NCBI GenBank assembly: GCA_947175535.1
Contig: CAMWNF010000013.1
Span: 1 to 35,961 of the forward strand
Origin: an uncultured Bacteroidales bacterium
GTDB taxonomy: Bacteria; Bacteroidota; Bacteroidia; Bacteroidales; Muribaculaceae
Length of the DNA stretch: 35,961 nucleotides
Reading direction: 5' to 3'
A program made the position numbers and the translations under genes. The notes under the pieces were generated by a model. That model was not told the DNA's origin. It saw nothing but the letters and a program-made list of their open reading frames with translations, and did no database searches. Of this stretch, positions 24,727 through 32,917 are shown piece after piece. Within the stretch, counting starts at the first letter, position 1, and every line of letters starts with the position of its first letter.

Positions 24727-24772
24727 TAATAAAAAGAAAAGCGCGAAGCCGTACTGATGTCCGTTCACGCTT
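24727..24772 (-). terminator. Intrinsic terminator of the candidate structured RNA
   Basis: On the minus strand AAGCGTGAA pairs with TTCGCGCTT (9 bp with one G-U pair) across a 16-nt loop and is followed by TTTCTTTTTATT. Its left arm partly overlaps GAACGGAC, which can instead pair with GTCCGTTC upstream, so a competing fold is possible. Confidence 0.75.
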
Positions 24773-25076
24773 GTAGAGGCTCTGGAACTGCCCTGTTGAG
24801 TAGAACGGACAACGCAGAGACCTCACGCGAGATATGATATATGCCATAAGTGGCGATGTTTAACGCATCGACTCCCATACAGCAGATTATGCATATCCAC
24901 ATTAGGCGTCTACCGCTGTCTCATCCTTGACTCAACATGAAATTTTCCAGATTCCTACAAGCCAAGAAAGAGCGTCGAGTATACGCTTTTCATTATGTAT
25001 GTTTCGGAGGCAAAATAACACCTCCCACATTCCCACCCCGCATAAACCCATGACCAGGCCTCTGCGAAATGGTCTG
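24735..25076 (-). ncRNA. Candidate structured non-coding RNA or leader, about 340 nt, family not recognised
   Basis: The unit is bounded by an exact consensus promoter (25083-25113) and an intrinsic terminator (24727-24772). On the minus strand CGCAGAGGCC (25066-25057) near the 5' end can pair with GGTCTCTGCG (24822-24813) about 240 nt later: ten base pairs, one of them G-U. Inside it are hairpins GGAGG/CCTCC (25006-25025), GAAAAGCGT/ACGCTCTTTC (24966-24991) and CGATG/CATCG (24854-24870). After the closing helix, GTCCGTTC (24803-24810) can pair with GAACGGAC (24759-24766) just before the terminator. The only ATG-started frame of note is 39 codons near the 5' end. It is not RNase P RNA (that is at 1179), and it lacks the tmRNA ends and tag and the cobalamin-riboswitch core. 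It could be a trans-acting RNA or a riboswitch-like leader of the Cys-rich ORF. Confidence 0.55.
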
Positions 25077-25082
25077 TAACGG

Positions 25083-25113
25083 CAAAGGTAATAAAAAAGG
25101 ATAGAAGAACAAA
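25083..25113 (-). promoter_or_regulatory. Consensus Bacteroidetes promoter for the candidate RNA
   Basis: The minus strand reads TTTG (25110-25113), 19 bp, then TACCTTTG (25083-25090): an exact match to TTTG-N19-TAnnTTTG. Transcription would start near 25076 and run left, away from recQ. No large gene begins within 390 bp. Confidence 0.78.
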
Positions 25114-25126
25114 ACGTAATCCAAAG

Positions 25127-25159
25127 AAGGTGTGTCAAAATTTGCTTTTGGCACACCTT
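25127..25159 (-). terminator. Strong hairpin, likely terminator or repeat element
   Basis: AAGGTGTGTCAAAA and TTTTGGCACACCTT form a 14-bp stem (one wobble) around a 5-nt loop. There is no long T run outside the stem on either strand. It lies 200 nt past the recQ stop codon and just upstream of the leftward RNA promoter, so it could insulate the two. Confidence 0.5.
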
Positions 25160-25361
25160 CTCCTACGTTTCAACTATTTATTTATGAGAGCCTCAGATTC
25201 GGGTTTCACAATCAGAATAAGAGGACGAGGGATGTTAATGATGCGTATCTCTTTCTTTTTACGCTACGATAATATAACGTTTCAGCAGCCTGAAATCCGC
25301 ATTACAAGCCGCTAAAAGAGATTAATTAATGTAAATATGCCGGAGAAATCTGCGCAAAAGG
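25160..25361. other. Gap after recQ with short unsupported reading frames
   Basis: The minus strand holds a 29-codon frame without a start codon (25174-25263, RKKKEIRIINIPRPLILIV...) that ends next to the hairpin at 25127-25159. The plus strand holds a 43-codon ATG frame (25184-25315). Both look somewhat protein-like, but neither can be called a gene. I see no recQ terminator directly after its stop codon. Confidence 0.3.
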
Positions 25362-27263
25362 TCAACAGATGTGTAAAACACAGTCTCCCACGATACGCAA
25401 TTTACCCTCGTCCGCCAACTGCCGCAGGATTTCAGTCACAATCTTACGACGTGTCGAATATGCCGACAGTATGCTTTCTATTTTCATTTCGCCCGCATCT
25501 GCAACTAACCGCATGATATTTTCGATAAGCTGCAGACGCTGCTCTTCGGAAGGTTCGCGACGAAGCCTGTCACGACAGACATCACAAATTCCACATTCGG
25601 CAGCATCGGTTTCACCGAAGTATTCAAGCATAATCTGTGAACGGCAACAATCATCGCTGAACGCAAAACGCCGGATGGCTTCAAGACGCTTTTCGAAACG
25701 CGCCCGCTGCTCCTCATAGACAGTCCGAGGTATTACGAGATAGCGCGGCAATTCACGTGAAGTCGGATAGTAGACGTAAGGTGTGAGACGACGCGGAATG
25801 TAATGAATCACATGCATACGCGACAACGTCACAAGCGCAGATGTCACGGCAAGTTCTGTCACACCGAGAGACAGGGCTATACGCGATTCACTGATTTGCA
25901 CATAATCGGCGAACAACCCAGGATAGATGCGCAATATTCCTTGAAACACAGACTCCGTAGCATCATCGAGAGCAAGGCTATAGAACTCGGATTTATCCAC
26001 GAGAATCATAATGCGCGACATTGTCAGGGACTCATCGGAATACTCTATATAGCCCGAACGGGTTAATATTGACAACGCACTGCGCGTCACAGCAGGCTGA
26101 AGTTTGAAAACCGAACAGAAACGGTTGAAGTCACATTCATAAACCTTATTATACCCCCCGCCGACTATTATGTCAAGGAAATTTCCAAGAAGTTCGTAGA
26201 CACGTAATATATACTCCTTCGGCGGATAGGCTTCGCCGAGCCTTCGTGTCAGCAGTGCTTTGTCAGATTTCGAGACCAGAAGCACGGCATAGGACGGTAG
26301 CCCGTCACGCCCTGCGCGACCTGCCTCCTGATAATATTCTTCGAGTGAAGACGGAAGGTCATAATGCACCACAACTCGTACGTCAGGCTTGTCGATACCC
26401 ATACCGAAAGCATTTGTGGCGACTATAACACGTATCGTTCCATTCTTCCATTTATCCTGACGGTCTGCCTTTTCTTCCGGCGACAATCCTGCATGATAAT
26501 ATTCGGCAGAAATACCTTCAGCCCGAATGGCGGCAGCCAATTCGCGACTGCGGCGGCGCGACCTGACGTAGACGATTGATGAGCCGCATGTGTTTGCAAG
26601 CACTTTCAGCAACCTGCCCTCTTTATGTTCGTCGCGTCGGACGATGTAACTGATATTGTCGCGTGCGAAGCTTTTTGAAAAAATCTGCGGAGACTTCATC
26701 GCGAGTTTATCGGCGATGTCAGCAACTACTTCGGGAGTCGCAGAAGCAGTCAGAGCAAGCATTGGAGCCTCAGGGAAAAGCAAACGCAATTCGCTGATGG
26801 CAAGATAAGACGGACGGAAATCATAGCCCCATTGAGAAATACAATGAGCTTCATCGACCACTATCGCCGACACGCGCCACTGTCGCATTTCGTCAATAAA
26901 GGTTTTCTGTTTCAGGCGTTCGGGAGATATATAAGCCAATTTAACCTTATCGAGACGGCAACGGTCAAGAGCGAGCTTTGTCTCGCGGCGTGTCAGTCCG
27001 GAATGAAAATAAACGGCACGAATGCCGCGTTGAAAAAGGTTGTCGACCTGGTCTTTCATCAGAGAGATAAGCGGTGAGACGACAATTGTCAGACCTTCGA
27101 AAATCAACGCGGGAACCTGAAACGTTATCGACTTGCCACCACCCGTGGGAAGCAATCCGATAGTATCTTTACCCGACAACAACGACTGAATAATATCTTC
27201 CTGAAGGGGACGAAAAGAATCGTAACCCCAATAGCGCCGCAATATGTCGACGGGCGTGGTCAT
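25362..27263 (-). CDS. recQ: RecQ-family ATP-dependent DNA helicase
   Basis: A 633-residue 3'-5' DNA helicase for recombination and fork repair. Walker A is LLPTGGGKS (Lys44) and Walker B is DEAH (137-140), followed by CISQWGYDFRPSY, the RecQ aromatic-rich loop. The second helicase domain has YYHAGLSPEEKADRQ (about 255) and QEAGRAGRDG (about 317). A zinc-binding region with DCCRSQIMLEYFGE and CGICDVC lies near 535-565. A short winged-helix-like end follows, and no HRDC domain is evident, making it similar to the shorter RecQ forms of Bacteroidetes. It starts 15 nt after the recJ stop codon, so recJ-recQ form an operon; their products cooperate in RecF-pathway end processing in other bacteria. 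Confidence 0.92.
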   Translation of the reverse strand: MTTPVDILRRYWGYDSFRPLQEDIIQSLLSGKDTIGLLPTGGGKSITFQVPALIFEGLTIVVSPLISLMKDQVDNLFQRGIRAVYFHSGLTRRETKLALDRCRLDKVKLAYISPERLKQKTFIDEMRQWRVSAIVVDEAHCISQWGYDFRPSYLAISELRLLFPEAPMLALTASATPEVVADIADKLAMKSPQIFSKSFARDNISYIVRRDEHKEGRLLKVLANTCGSSIVYVRSRRRSRELAAAIRAEGISAEYYHAGLSPEEKADRQDKWKNGTIRVIVATNAFGMGIDKPDVRVVVHYDLPSSLEEYYQEAGRAGRDGLPSYAVLLVSKSDKALLTRRLGEAYPPKEYILRVYELLGNFLDIIVGGGYNKVYECDFNRFCSVFKLQPAVTRSALSILTRSGYIEYSDESLTMSRIMILVDKSEFYSLALDDATESVFQGILRIYPGLFADYVQISESRIALSLGVTELAVTSALVTLSRMHVIHYIPRRLTPYVYYPTSRELPRYLVIPRTVYEEQRARFEKRLEAIRRFAFSDDCCRSQIMLEYFGETDAAECGICDVCRDRLRREPSEEQRLQLIENIMRLVADAGEMKIESILSAYSTRRKIVTEILRQLADEGKLRIVGDCVLHIC

Positions 27264-27278
27264 CGCTGTTCCGGAAAA

Positions 27279-29006
27279 TCAATCTTCGCAGATGTGAATC
27301 TGCTTTACGAGTAACTGAAGGGTCGAAGCCGCGTTACGATGTTTGTTTTCCTCAATGGTAAAACAGATATCAAACGGCTTTCCTGCATGGATATCGTCGA
27401 AATAACGGGCGGAGTTGAAAGCTATCGCATTGAACACCTTGCCAGACGTATCATCCACGAGTTCGAGCTTGATATGTTCGAGTGCCTTACCGACGAGCTT
27501 GCTCGTACCGAAATCTTTCACGCGGCGAGCGCAGAAAGTCGGTTTCTGATTACCGGGACCGAATGGATTGAACAGGCTCAGAGTCGAAACAAATTCAGGT
27601 GTTATCTGACCGAACGATATAACCGCATCTATATCAATCTGAGGCGTAAGCTGCTCGTCAAGTATATTGGCGGCGACATATTCTTCAAAGCGGCGTGTGA
27701 ATTCGGGGATGTTCTCTTCTTTCATCGACAGACCGACAGCATAAGTGTGACCGCCGAAGTTTTCAAGAAGGTCGCGGGTTGATTCAACAGCCTTATAGAC
27801 ATCAAAACCCTGGACTGAGCGCGATGAACCCGTTGCAAGTCCGTTGGCAAAAGTCAACACGACTGCCGGCTTGTAATAAAGTTCGGTCAGTCGAGATGCG
27901 ACAATGCCGATAATGCCCTTGTGCCAATCTTTGTTGTAAATAACAATAGAGCGTTTGTCAGAGTCCATTTCTCCGCGGGATTCAAGAATAGCATTAGCCT
28001 CTTCGGTAATCCGTTTGTCAAGTTCCTTGCGGTCTTTATTATACTGGTCGATTGCAATGCTGCGGCGCGTGGCGTCCTTCATGTCGCGGCTGACAAGCAG
28101 TTCGACGGCTTCGCGTCCGCTCTGCATACGACCCGACGCATTTATACGCGGACCGATTTTGAATATGACATCGCTGATTGTGATTTCCTTTCCTCCGAGA
28201 CCGCATGTGCGGATGATTGCACGAAGCCCCATGTTGGGATTGGAATTAAGACGCTTCAGTCCGACATATGCCATCACGCGGTTTTCATCTACCATCGGCA
28301 CGATGTCAGCAGCAATACTTACCGCCACAAGATCAAGCATGCTGTCGAGTTCGGCTGTTCCGATACCGTTACTTATCGAGAACGCCTGCATGAATTTATA
28401 ACCGACTCCACAGCCCGAGAGATGCTGACAGGGATAGGTCGAGCCCTCGAGTTTGGGATTAAGAATCGCAACTGCCGGGGGCAACTGCTCGTCAGGAACA
28501 TGGTGGTCGCAGATTATGAAATCGATGCCACGCTCCTTCGCATAAGCAATCTCATCGATAGCCTTGATGCCGCAGTCGAGAATAATTATAAGTTTTATTC
28601 CCTCCTCAGCTGCAGAATCGATGCATCGGCGCGATATGCCGTATCCCTCGTCATAGCGGGTCGGAATATAATAGTCAATTTCAGAATAGAAATTCTGAAG
28701 GTAACGGTAGACAAGGGCGACAGCAGTAGTACCGTCGACGTCATAGTCGCCGTAGACCATGATTTTTTCTTTCGCTCCCATTGCACGGTTTAGACGGTCA
28801 ACCGCCTTGTCCATGTCGGGCATCAGAAACGGGTCGTGAAGGTCGCGCAGCGAGGGATGGAAGAACTTCTCTGCCTCAGCGAGAGTCGTTATACCTCTTT
28901 GCAGCAACAGCTCACTTATAGGCGCGCAATTAGCGAAACGCCTCGTAAGTTCGTCATGCCTCTGTTCGTCTGTGGAATGGGATAGATAATTCCATTTACT
29001 TGTCAT
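27279..29006 (-). CDS. recJ: Single-stranded-DNA-specific exonuclease RecJ
   Basis: A 575-residue 5'-3' single-strand exonuclease used in recombination and mismatch repair. DHH-family motifs are complete: YGDYDVDGTTA (about 83-93), DCGIKA (about 143), the namesake CDHHVPD (about 160) and the DHHA1 domain motif TGSSRSVQGFDVY (about 390). The C-terminal OB-fold region is typical in length. The ATG is at 29006, with no better start upstream. It heads the recJ-recQ operon. Confidence 0.94.
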   Translation of the reverse strand: MTSKWNYLSHSTDEQRHDELTRRFANCAPISELLLQRGITTLAEAEKFFHPSLRDLHDPFLMPDMDKAVDRLNRAMGAKEKIMVYGDYDVDGTTAVALVYRYLQNFYSEIDYYIPTRYDEGYGISRRCIDSAAEEGIKLIIILDCGIKAIDEIAYAKERGIDFIICDHHVPDEQLPPAVAILNPKLEGSTYPCQHLSGCGVGYKFMQAFSISNGIGTAELDSMLDLVAVSIAADIVPMVDENRVMAYVGLKRLNSNPNMGLRAIIRTCGLGGKEITISDVIFKIGPRINASGRMQSGREAVELLVSRDMKDATRRSIAIDQYNKDRKELDKRITEEANAILESRGEMDSDKRSIVIYNKDWHKGIIGIVASRLTELYYKPAVVLTFANGLATGSSRSVQGFDVYKAVESTRDLLENFGGHTYAVGLSMKEENIPEFTRRFEEYVAANILDEQLTPQIDIDAVISFGQITPEFVSTLSLFNPFGPGNQKPTFCARRVKDFGTSKLVGKALEHIKLELVDDTSGKVFNAIAFNSARYFDDIHAGKPFDICFTIEENKHRNAASTLQLLVKQIHICED

Positions 29007-29128
29007 TTATGTTGTTCTTTTTTATATATCGAGCCAAAGAGCGGCACATCAGCCGCTTGGAAAGAGAGAGAACAGAGGAGACCGTTATACCGTAAGAGAG
29101 AGACGGACAATTCTGTCCGACGGATATG

Positions 29129-29146
29129 CAAAAATAGCCAAAATTA
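29129..29146 (-). promoter_or_regulatory. Possible -7 elements for recJ
   Basis: Two minus-strand matches to TAnnTTTG lie close together: TAATTTTG (29139-29146) and TATTTTTG (29129-29136). Neither has a clear -33 partner. The 185-bp leader up to recJ also holds two perfect hairpins, CGGACA/TGTCCG (29104-29119) and AGCGGC/GCCGCT (29041-29058). Confidence 0.35.
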
Positions 29147-29191
29147 TCTGATAATCCCGGCTATTTAAGGTTATTTAATAGTAGATATATT

Positions 29192-30319
29192 TCAGTTGCT
29201 TTTCGCTGTGTCGAGGGAGCCGTTGAGATGCACGTCCATCTGCGGGAACGGGAAGTTGATGCCTGCTGCGGGAAGTTCGTTATATATCCTCTCGTTGACA
29301 GAGAAATATACTGCCCAATACTCAGCATTACGGGTCCACGCGCGCACCGTAAGCACTACAGCACTATCGCCGAGGGAACTGACGAACACCTTTGCTGTTC
29401 CGTCAGTTTTCGGAAGTAACATTCTGACCTTGTCTTCCTGTTCTTCTTGCCATGTCTTGATTTTATTTTTCACTTTACGATGGAAAAGACGATACCACCA
29501 AGAACGTTTTTTTTCTATAGGAAGGGCGTTATCTGCTTCAGCCGTTCCGTCAGCAATTGCAGCCTCCACTCTTAGAGCCTCACGACGGTCACGGTCATCT
29601 TCGATTGTGCCTTTGACTATGCGGTCGTCAGAATCGAGTATCTCGAGAATTGCCTTACGGGCAGTCTCAACATTATCACCGTAAGAAATTCCGACAGTCC
29701 AGTCGACTCGTCGATAATCGGCTCGAGAATAATTATTGACCGACCCTGTTGATAGACCACCGTTAGGAATTATTATCTGTTTGTTGTCAGAGGTGGATAT
29801 AATGGTGTGAAATATCTGTATTTCACGAACAGTGCCTGCATAACCCTGTGCCTCTATATAATCACCAATGCGATAAGGTTTCAGTAAAAGGATAAGCACA
29901 CCGCCGGCAAAGTTCTGCAAAGTGCCGCTCAATGCCATACCGATTGCGACACCGGCTGAAGCAAAAATCGCAATGAACGATGAGGTTTCGATGCCGAGAA
30001 TTCCTATAACCGTGACGATAAGAATGAAGTATAACAGCATTCTTACCAGACTGAGTATGAATGTACTCAACGATGCATCGACCTTACGTCGCAGCAGAAT
30101 CCCGGATATAATCCTGTAGATTTTATTTATTATAAATCTGCCGACATAAAACACGAGTATCGCAATGGCAAGGTTTATCGCCAACGAAACGATACCGTTG
30201 ACCATTCTATTGATAAATTCATCGAGCGGAAGAGACTTCATCATCTGCCATTCCTCTTTCGGAGTAGGCACGGAATCAGGTAAAACCGGAATCTGAAGCG
30301 GATCTTGAGCAAAAAACAT
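29192..30319 (-). CDS. MscS-family mechanosensitive channel with an inserted charged segment
   Basis: A 375-residue small-conductance mechanosensitive channel. Three hydrophobic segments (about 40-65, 80-108, 112-150) end in the pore helix (FASAGVAIGMALSGTLQNFAGG). The MscS beta domain follows (YRIGDYIEAQGYAGTV, IIIPNGGL). The C-terminal alpha/beta domain is interrupted by about 60 charged residues (about 240-305: DDRDRREALRV ... RSWWYRLFHRKVKNKIK ... EEQEDK) before it resumes with TAKVFVSSLGDSAVVLTVRAW. That insert is not usual for MscS. The ATG at 30319 lies 13 nt after the clostripain-like gene, so the two are probably co-transcribed. No terminator is evident after the stop. Confidence 0.9.
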   Translation of the reverse strand: MFFAQDPLQIPVLPDSVPTPKEEWQMMKSLPLDEFINRMVNGIVSLAINLAIAILVFYVGRFIINKIYRIISGILLRRKVDASLSTFILSLVRMLLYFILIVTVIGILGIETSSFIAIFASAGVAIGMALSGTLQNFAGGVLILLLKPYRIGDYIEAQGYAGTVREIQIFHTIISTSDNKQIIIPNGGLSTGSVNNYSRADYRRVDWTVGISYGDNVETARKAILEILDSDDRIVKGTIEDDRDRREALRVEAAIADGTAEADNALPIEKKRSWWYRLFHRKVKNKIKTWQEEQEDKVRMLLPKTDGTAKVFVSSLGDSAVVLTVRAWTRNAEYWAVYFSVNERIYNELPAAGINFPFPQMDVHLNGSLDTAKSN

Positions 30320-30332
30320 ATGTGTTAAACTG

Positions 30333-31529
30333 TTAATGAATTAATGATGAAGCGACATCTGCAAACCAGTCAAGACGGTTATAGTTTTTATTGGAAGCAT
30401 CGTTGTCGCTATCCATTATAAACGTCGAAAGCCCGGAATGTTCATTTATCGAAAGCGTATTCCATATTCTTTCTGTCGCGAGTTCAAGTTCCACAACCTC
30501 TGCCATAGCAGCCTCGAACTCGGCACGTTGTTCTTCATCGGCTTTCAAAGCTCCGATATATCCACCGAAATCGCAATAATAATGATTGCCTGATGTAGTA
30601 TATCGCTGAGGGGTATAGCCTGATGGAACACCTGTCGAATTATTCGCATAAATAGCCCTCGTGACAGCAGCTAAACGATCGAGACCTGCGGTATTTAACA
30701 CTGAGACAGTGCACATCCTATAACGCGCCGGCGTCATATTATCATACAAATCAAATGTATTGCGAGCCGCCTCTTTCAATTCCGGTTCAGGCGCGAAAAA
30801 ATGTTTGATATTCCTATCATATGGCATTCCATAGGCAAGTATCTCCGTAGGATAAACGACGAGACGCGGTGTAACGTGGCGAAGCTGATAAGCAACCTCG
30901 ACAGATGCCATGTAACAGCAATCAAAATAAATAAAGCCAAAGCCTCTGCCGTCCAGGACAGTCGCCATAGACGTAATATTCATCTTACGGCTATTGTTAT
31001 TCTCGCTGCCATAAGAATAAGTTTTAATATCCGAGCTTCCACTATCATCCAAGCCGTCTTCAATCCAACCCGTACCGTGTCCCCACAGTATCAGTCCATA
31101 ATCTCTTGCAGGAGAAAGCTCAGTCATATCATCAAGGACTTGCGACATGCGCTCTACACTCTGCGGCACAAGGGCTGTGTCATAGATTTTAAGAGTGTCG
31201 ATTTTACCTTCGGCGGTTATTTCTTTCAAAACCTGATTACCATTAGATGCTGAATGAAAGACCAGCAGACGACCGTCTGTTATGTCTCCTTCTTTAGCAG
31301 CAGCGACCATCTCATTGATATCCTGGATATCATAATCATAAGGACTGCTTGAACCGAGTCCGTTTTTCGAGGATAGCATATAGACCAGAACTGTACGTCC
31401 GGTCTCTTCGACCTCAGCAGGAAGCGGTTCATCGGGCTCATCGTGATTACACGATACCGCCGAAAAAAGGATGCCAACACCCGAAAGGAGGAGTGCCAAC
31501 CGTGAAAATATATTATCTGAAATTTTCAT
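30333..31529 (-). CDS. Clostripain-family (C11) cysteine peptidase, lipoprotein
   Basis: A 398-residue predicted lipoprotein: the signal peptide ends in AVSC (Cys27), followed by an acidic Asp/Glu/Pro-rich spacer. The C11 domain has the catalytic His151 in LWGHGTGW and the catalytic Cys in FDCCYMASVE (probably Cys205). C11 enzymes usually cut after Arg or Lys. As an envelope-anchored member it probably processes external or periplasmic proteins; the target is unknown. The start is the ATG at 31529, since the codon before it in frame is TTG. It is divergent from queA and leads an operon with the downstream MscS channel. Confidence 0.88.
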   Translation of the reverse strand: MKISDNIFSRLALLLSGVGILFSAVSCNHDEPDEPLPAEVEETGRTVLVYMLSSKNGLGSSSPYDYDIQDINEMVAAAKEGDITDGRLLVFHSASNGNQVLKEITAEGKIDTLKIYDTALVPQSVERMSQVLDDMTELSPARDYGLILWGHGTGWIEDGLDDSGSSDIKTYSYGSENNNSRKMNITSMATVLDGRGFGFIYFDCCYMASVEVAYQLRHVTPRLVVYPTEILAYGMPYDRNIKHFFAPEPELKEAARNTFDLYDNMTPARYRMCTVSVLNTAGLDRLAAVTRAIYANNSTGVPSGYTPQRYTTSGNHYYCDFGGYIGALKADEEQRAEFEAAMAEVVELELATERIWNTLSINEHSGLSTFIMDSDNDASNKNYNRLDWFADVASSLIH

Positions 31530-31589
31530 CAATCTATAGGTTTAAGTTTAATCAACCGTTCAACAAATATATCAGGAACAGCTATTATA

Positions 31590-31597
31590 CAAAGTTA
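31590..31597 (-). promoter_or_regulatory. Promoter -7 element for the clostripain-like gene
   Basis: The minus strand reads TAACTTTG (TAnnTTTG), 61 bp before the ATG. No convincing -33 element is present. Confidence 0.45.
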
Positions 31598-31642
31598 CAA
31601 AATTTTGATGACATTACCGAGAGTGATTAAACAATTTTTCTT

Positions 31643-31650
31643 TAATTTTG
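31643..31650 (+). promoter_or_regulatory. Promoter -7 element for queA
   Basis: TAATTTTG (TAnnTTTG) lies 28 bp before the queA ATG. No convincing -33 element is present. It is divergent from the element at 31590-31597. Confidence 0.45.
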
Positions 31651-31678
31651 CAGCTATACACAACTGAAAGATATATCA

Positions 31679-32911
31679 ATGAATCCCCGAAATATAGATA
31701 TAAAAGAATATAACTATCCTCTCCCTGACGAAAAAATCGCAAAGCATCCTCTCGCACAGCGCGATGCTTGCCGATTGCTGATGCGTGGCAGCGACGGCTC
31801 AGTTAGCGACCATCGTTTCGACGAGCTTCCTGGATTGCTTCCAAAAGATTCGTTGCTGATTTATAATAACACTCGTGTGATAAACGCCCGGTTGCGTTTC
31901 AGAAAACCTTCCGGAGCACTCATCGAGATATTTTGTCTCGAACCAGCGATGCCTACCGATTACGCGCTTAACTTCGCGTCGACAGGCGGATGCTCATGGC
32001 ACTGCCTCGTCGGTAACTCAAAGCGTTGGAAAGAAGGAACGCTCGACGGAGTTGTGACATTGAAAGACGGTCGCAAGCTTAAACTATCAGCGGAGCGCGT
32101 CGAACGCTCTGACGCCGGCTCGACAATAGCCTTTTCTTGGGATGACAATTCGGTGACTTTTTCCGAAATCATATCAGCCGCCGGCGAAATTCCTATTCCA
32201 CCCTACCTCAATCGTCAGACCGAAGCATCCGACTCTGACGACTATCAAACGGTTTATAGCCGCATCGAAGGTTCTGTCGCAGCACCTACCGCCGGGCTGC
32301 ATTTCACAGATAAAGTGCTTGTCGATATTGACCGTAAAGGCATAGAACGGCGTGAAGTAACCCTCCATGTCGGAGCCGGAACATTCCAGCCCGTCAAAGC
32401 AGACTATATCGGTGAACACGCAATGCACAGCGAGTTTATAGTTGTCAGCCTAAAACTAATTGAGGAACTCGCGGCAATAGCTGAAACCGGTACGAAAAAG
32501 ATAATCGCAGTCGGCACAACCTCTGTACGAACACTCGAAAGCCTCTACCATATTGGCTGCATGATTACAGACGGCACATGGTCGGGAGAACTGCCTCAAT
32601 GGTATCCCTACGAGGAAAAACACCCTACCATGACAACTTCCGACGCTTTGAAATCACTTGCCGACTATCTGCGCGGCAAAGGTCTTTCAAGTCTTGTCGC
32701 CACGACGAGAATTATCATAGCTCCCGGCTACAAATACCGCATCGTCGATGGCATGATAACAAACTTCCATCAGCCGCAATCGACTTTGCTATTGCTCGTA
32801 TCTGCCTTTATCGGACAGCAATGGCAAGATATATACCGTCATGCATTGAACTCAGACTATCGTTTTCTAAGTTACGGTGATGCATGTCTCTTTTTCAAAT
32901 CTGAAAAATAA
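31679..32911 (+). CDS. queA: S-adenosylmethionine:tRNA ribosyltransferase-isomerase
   Basis: Transfers and isomerises the ribosyl part of SAM onto preQ1-modified tRNA to make epoxyqueuosine. The 410-residue protein has the family order: YPLPDEKIAKHPLAQRDACRL at the N-terminus, YNNTRVINARL (about 62), AAPTAGLHFT (about 201), LHVGAGTFQPVKAD (about 227) and MITNFHQPQSTLLLLVSAF (about 360). It is somewhat longer than the E. coli enzyme (about 356), a size also seen in Bacteroidetes. The ATG is at 31679. It is followed 6 nt later by fbp, so the two are likely co-transcribed although unrelated in function. Confidence 0.94.
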   Translation: MNPRNIDIKEYNYPLPDEKIAKHPLAQRDACRLLMRGSDGSVSDHRFDELPGLLPKDSLLIYNNTRVINARLRFRKPSGALIEIFCLEPAMPTDYALNFASTGGCSWHCLVGNSKRWKEGTLDGVVTLKDGRKLKLSAERVERSDAGSTIAFSWDDNSVTFSEIISAAGEIPIPPYLNRQTEASDSDDYQTVYSRIEGSVAAPTAGLHFTDKVLVDIDRKGIERREVTLHVGAGTFQPVKADYIGEHAMHSEFIVVSLKLIEELAAIAETGTKKIIAVGTTSVRTLESLYHIGCMITDGTWSGELPQWYPYEEKHPTMTTSDALKSLADYLRGKGLSSLVATTRIIIAPGYKYRIVDGMITNFHQPQSTLLLLVSAFIGQQWQDIYRHALNSDYRFLSYGDACLFFKSEK

Positions 32912-32917
32912 ACCGAT

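Noticed and set aside
24813-25066. tmRNA or cobalamin riboswitch
   Set aside because: The tRNA-like ends, tag-peptide frame and T-arm of tmRNA are missing, as is the conserved cobalamin core.
24932-25156. 74-codon minus-strand frame spanning the RNA promoter
   Set aside because: It runs through the promoter and hairpin. Only its last 39 codons could be in the transcript, and these overlap predicted RNA helices.
27921-28793. 290-codon plus-strand frame opposite recJ
   Set aside because: It is antisense to the well-supported RecJ frame, with no recognisable motif.
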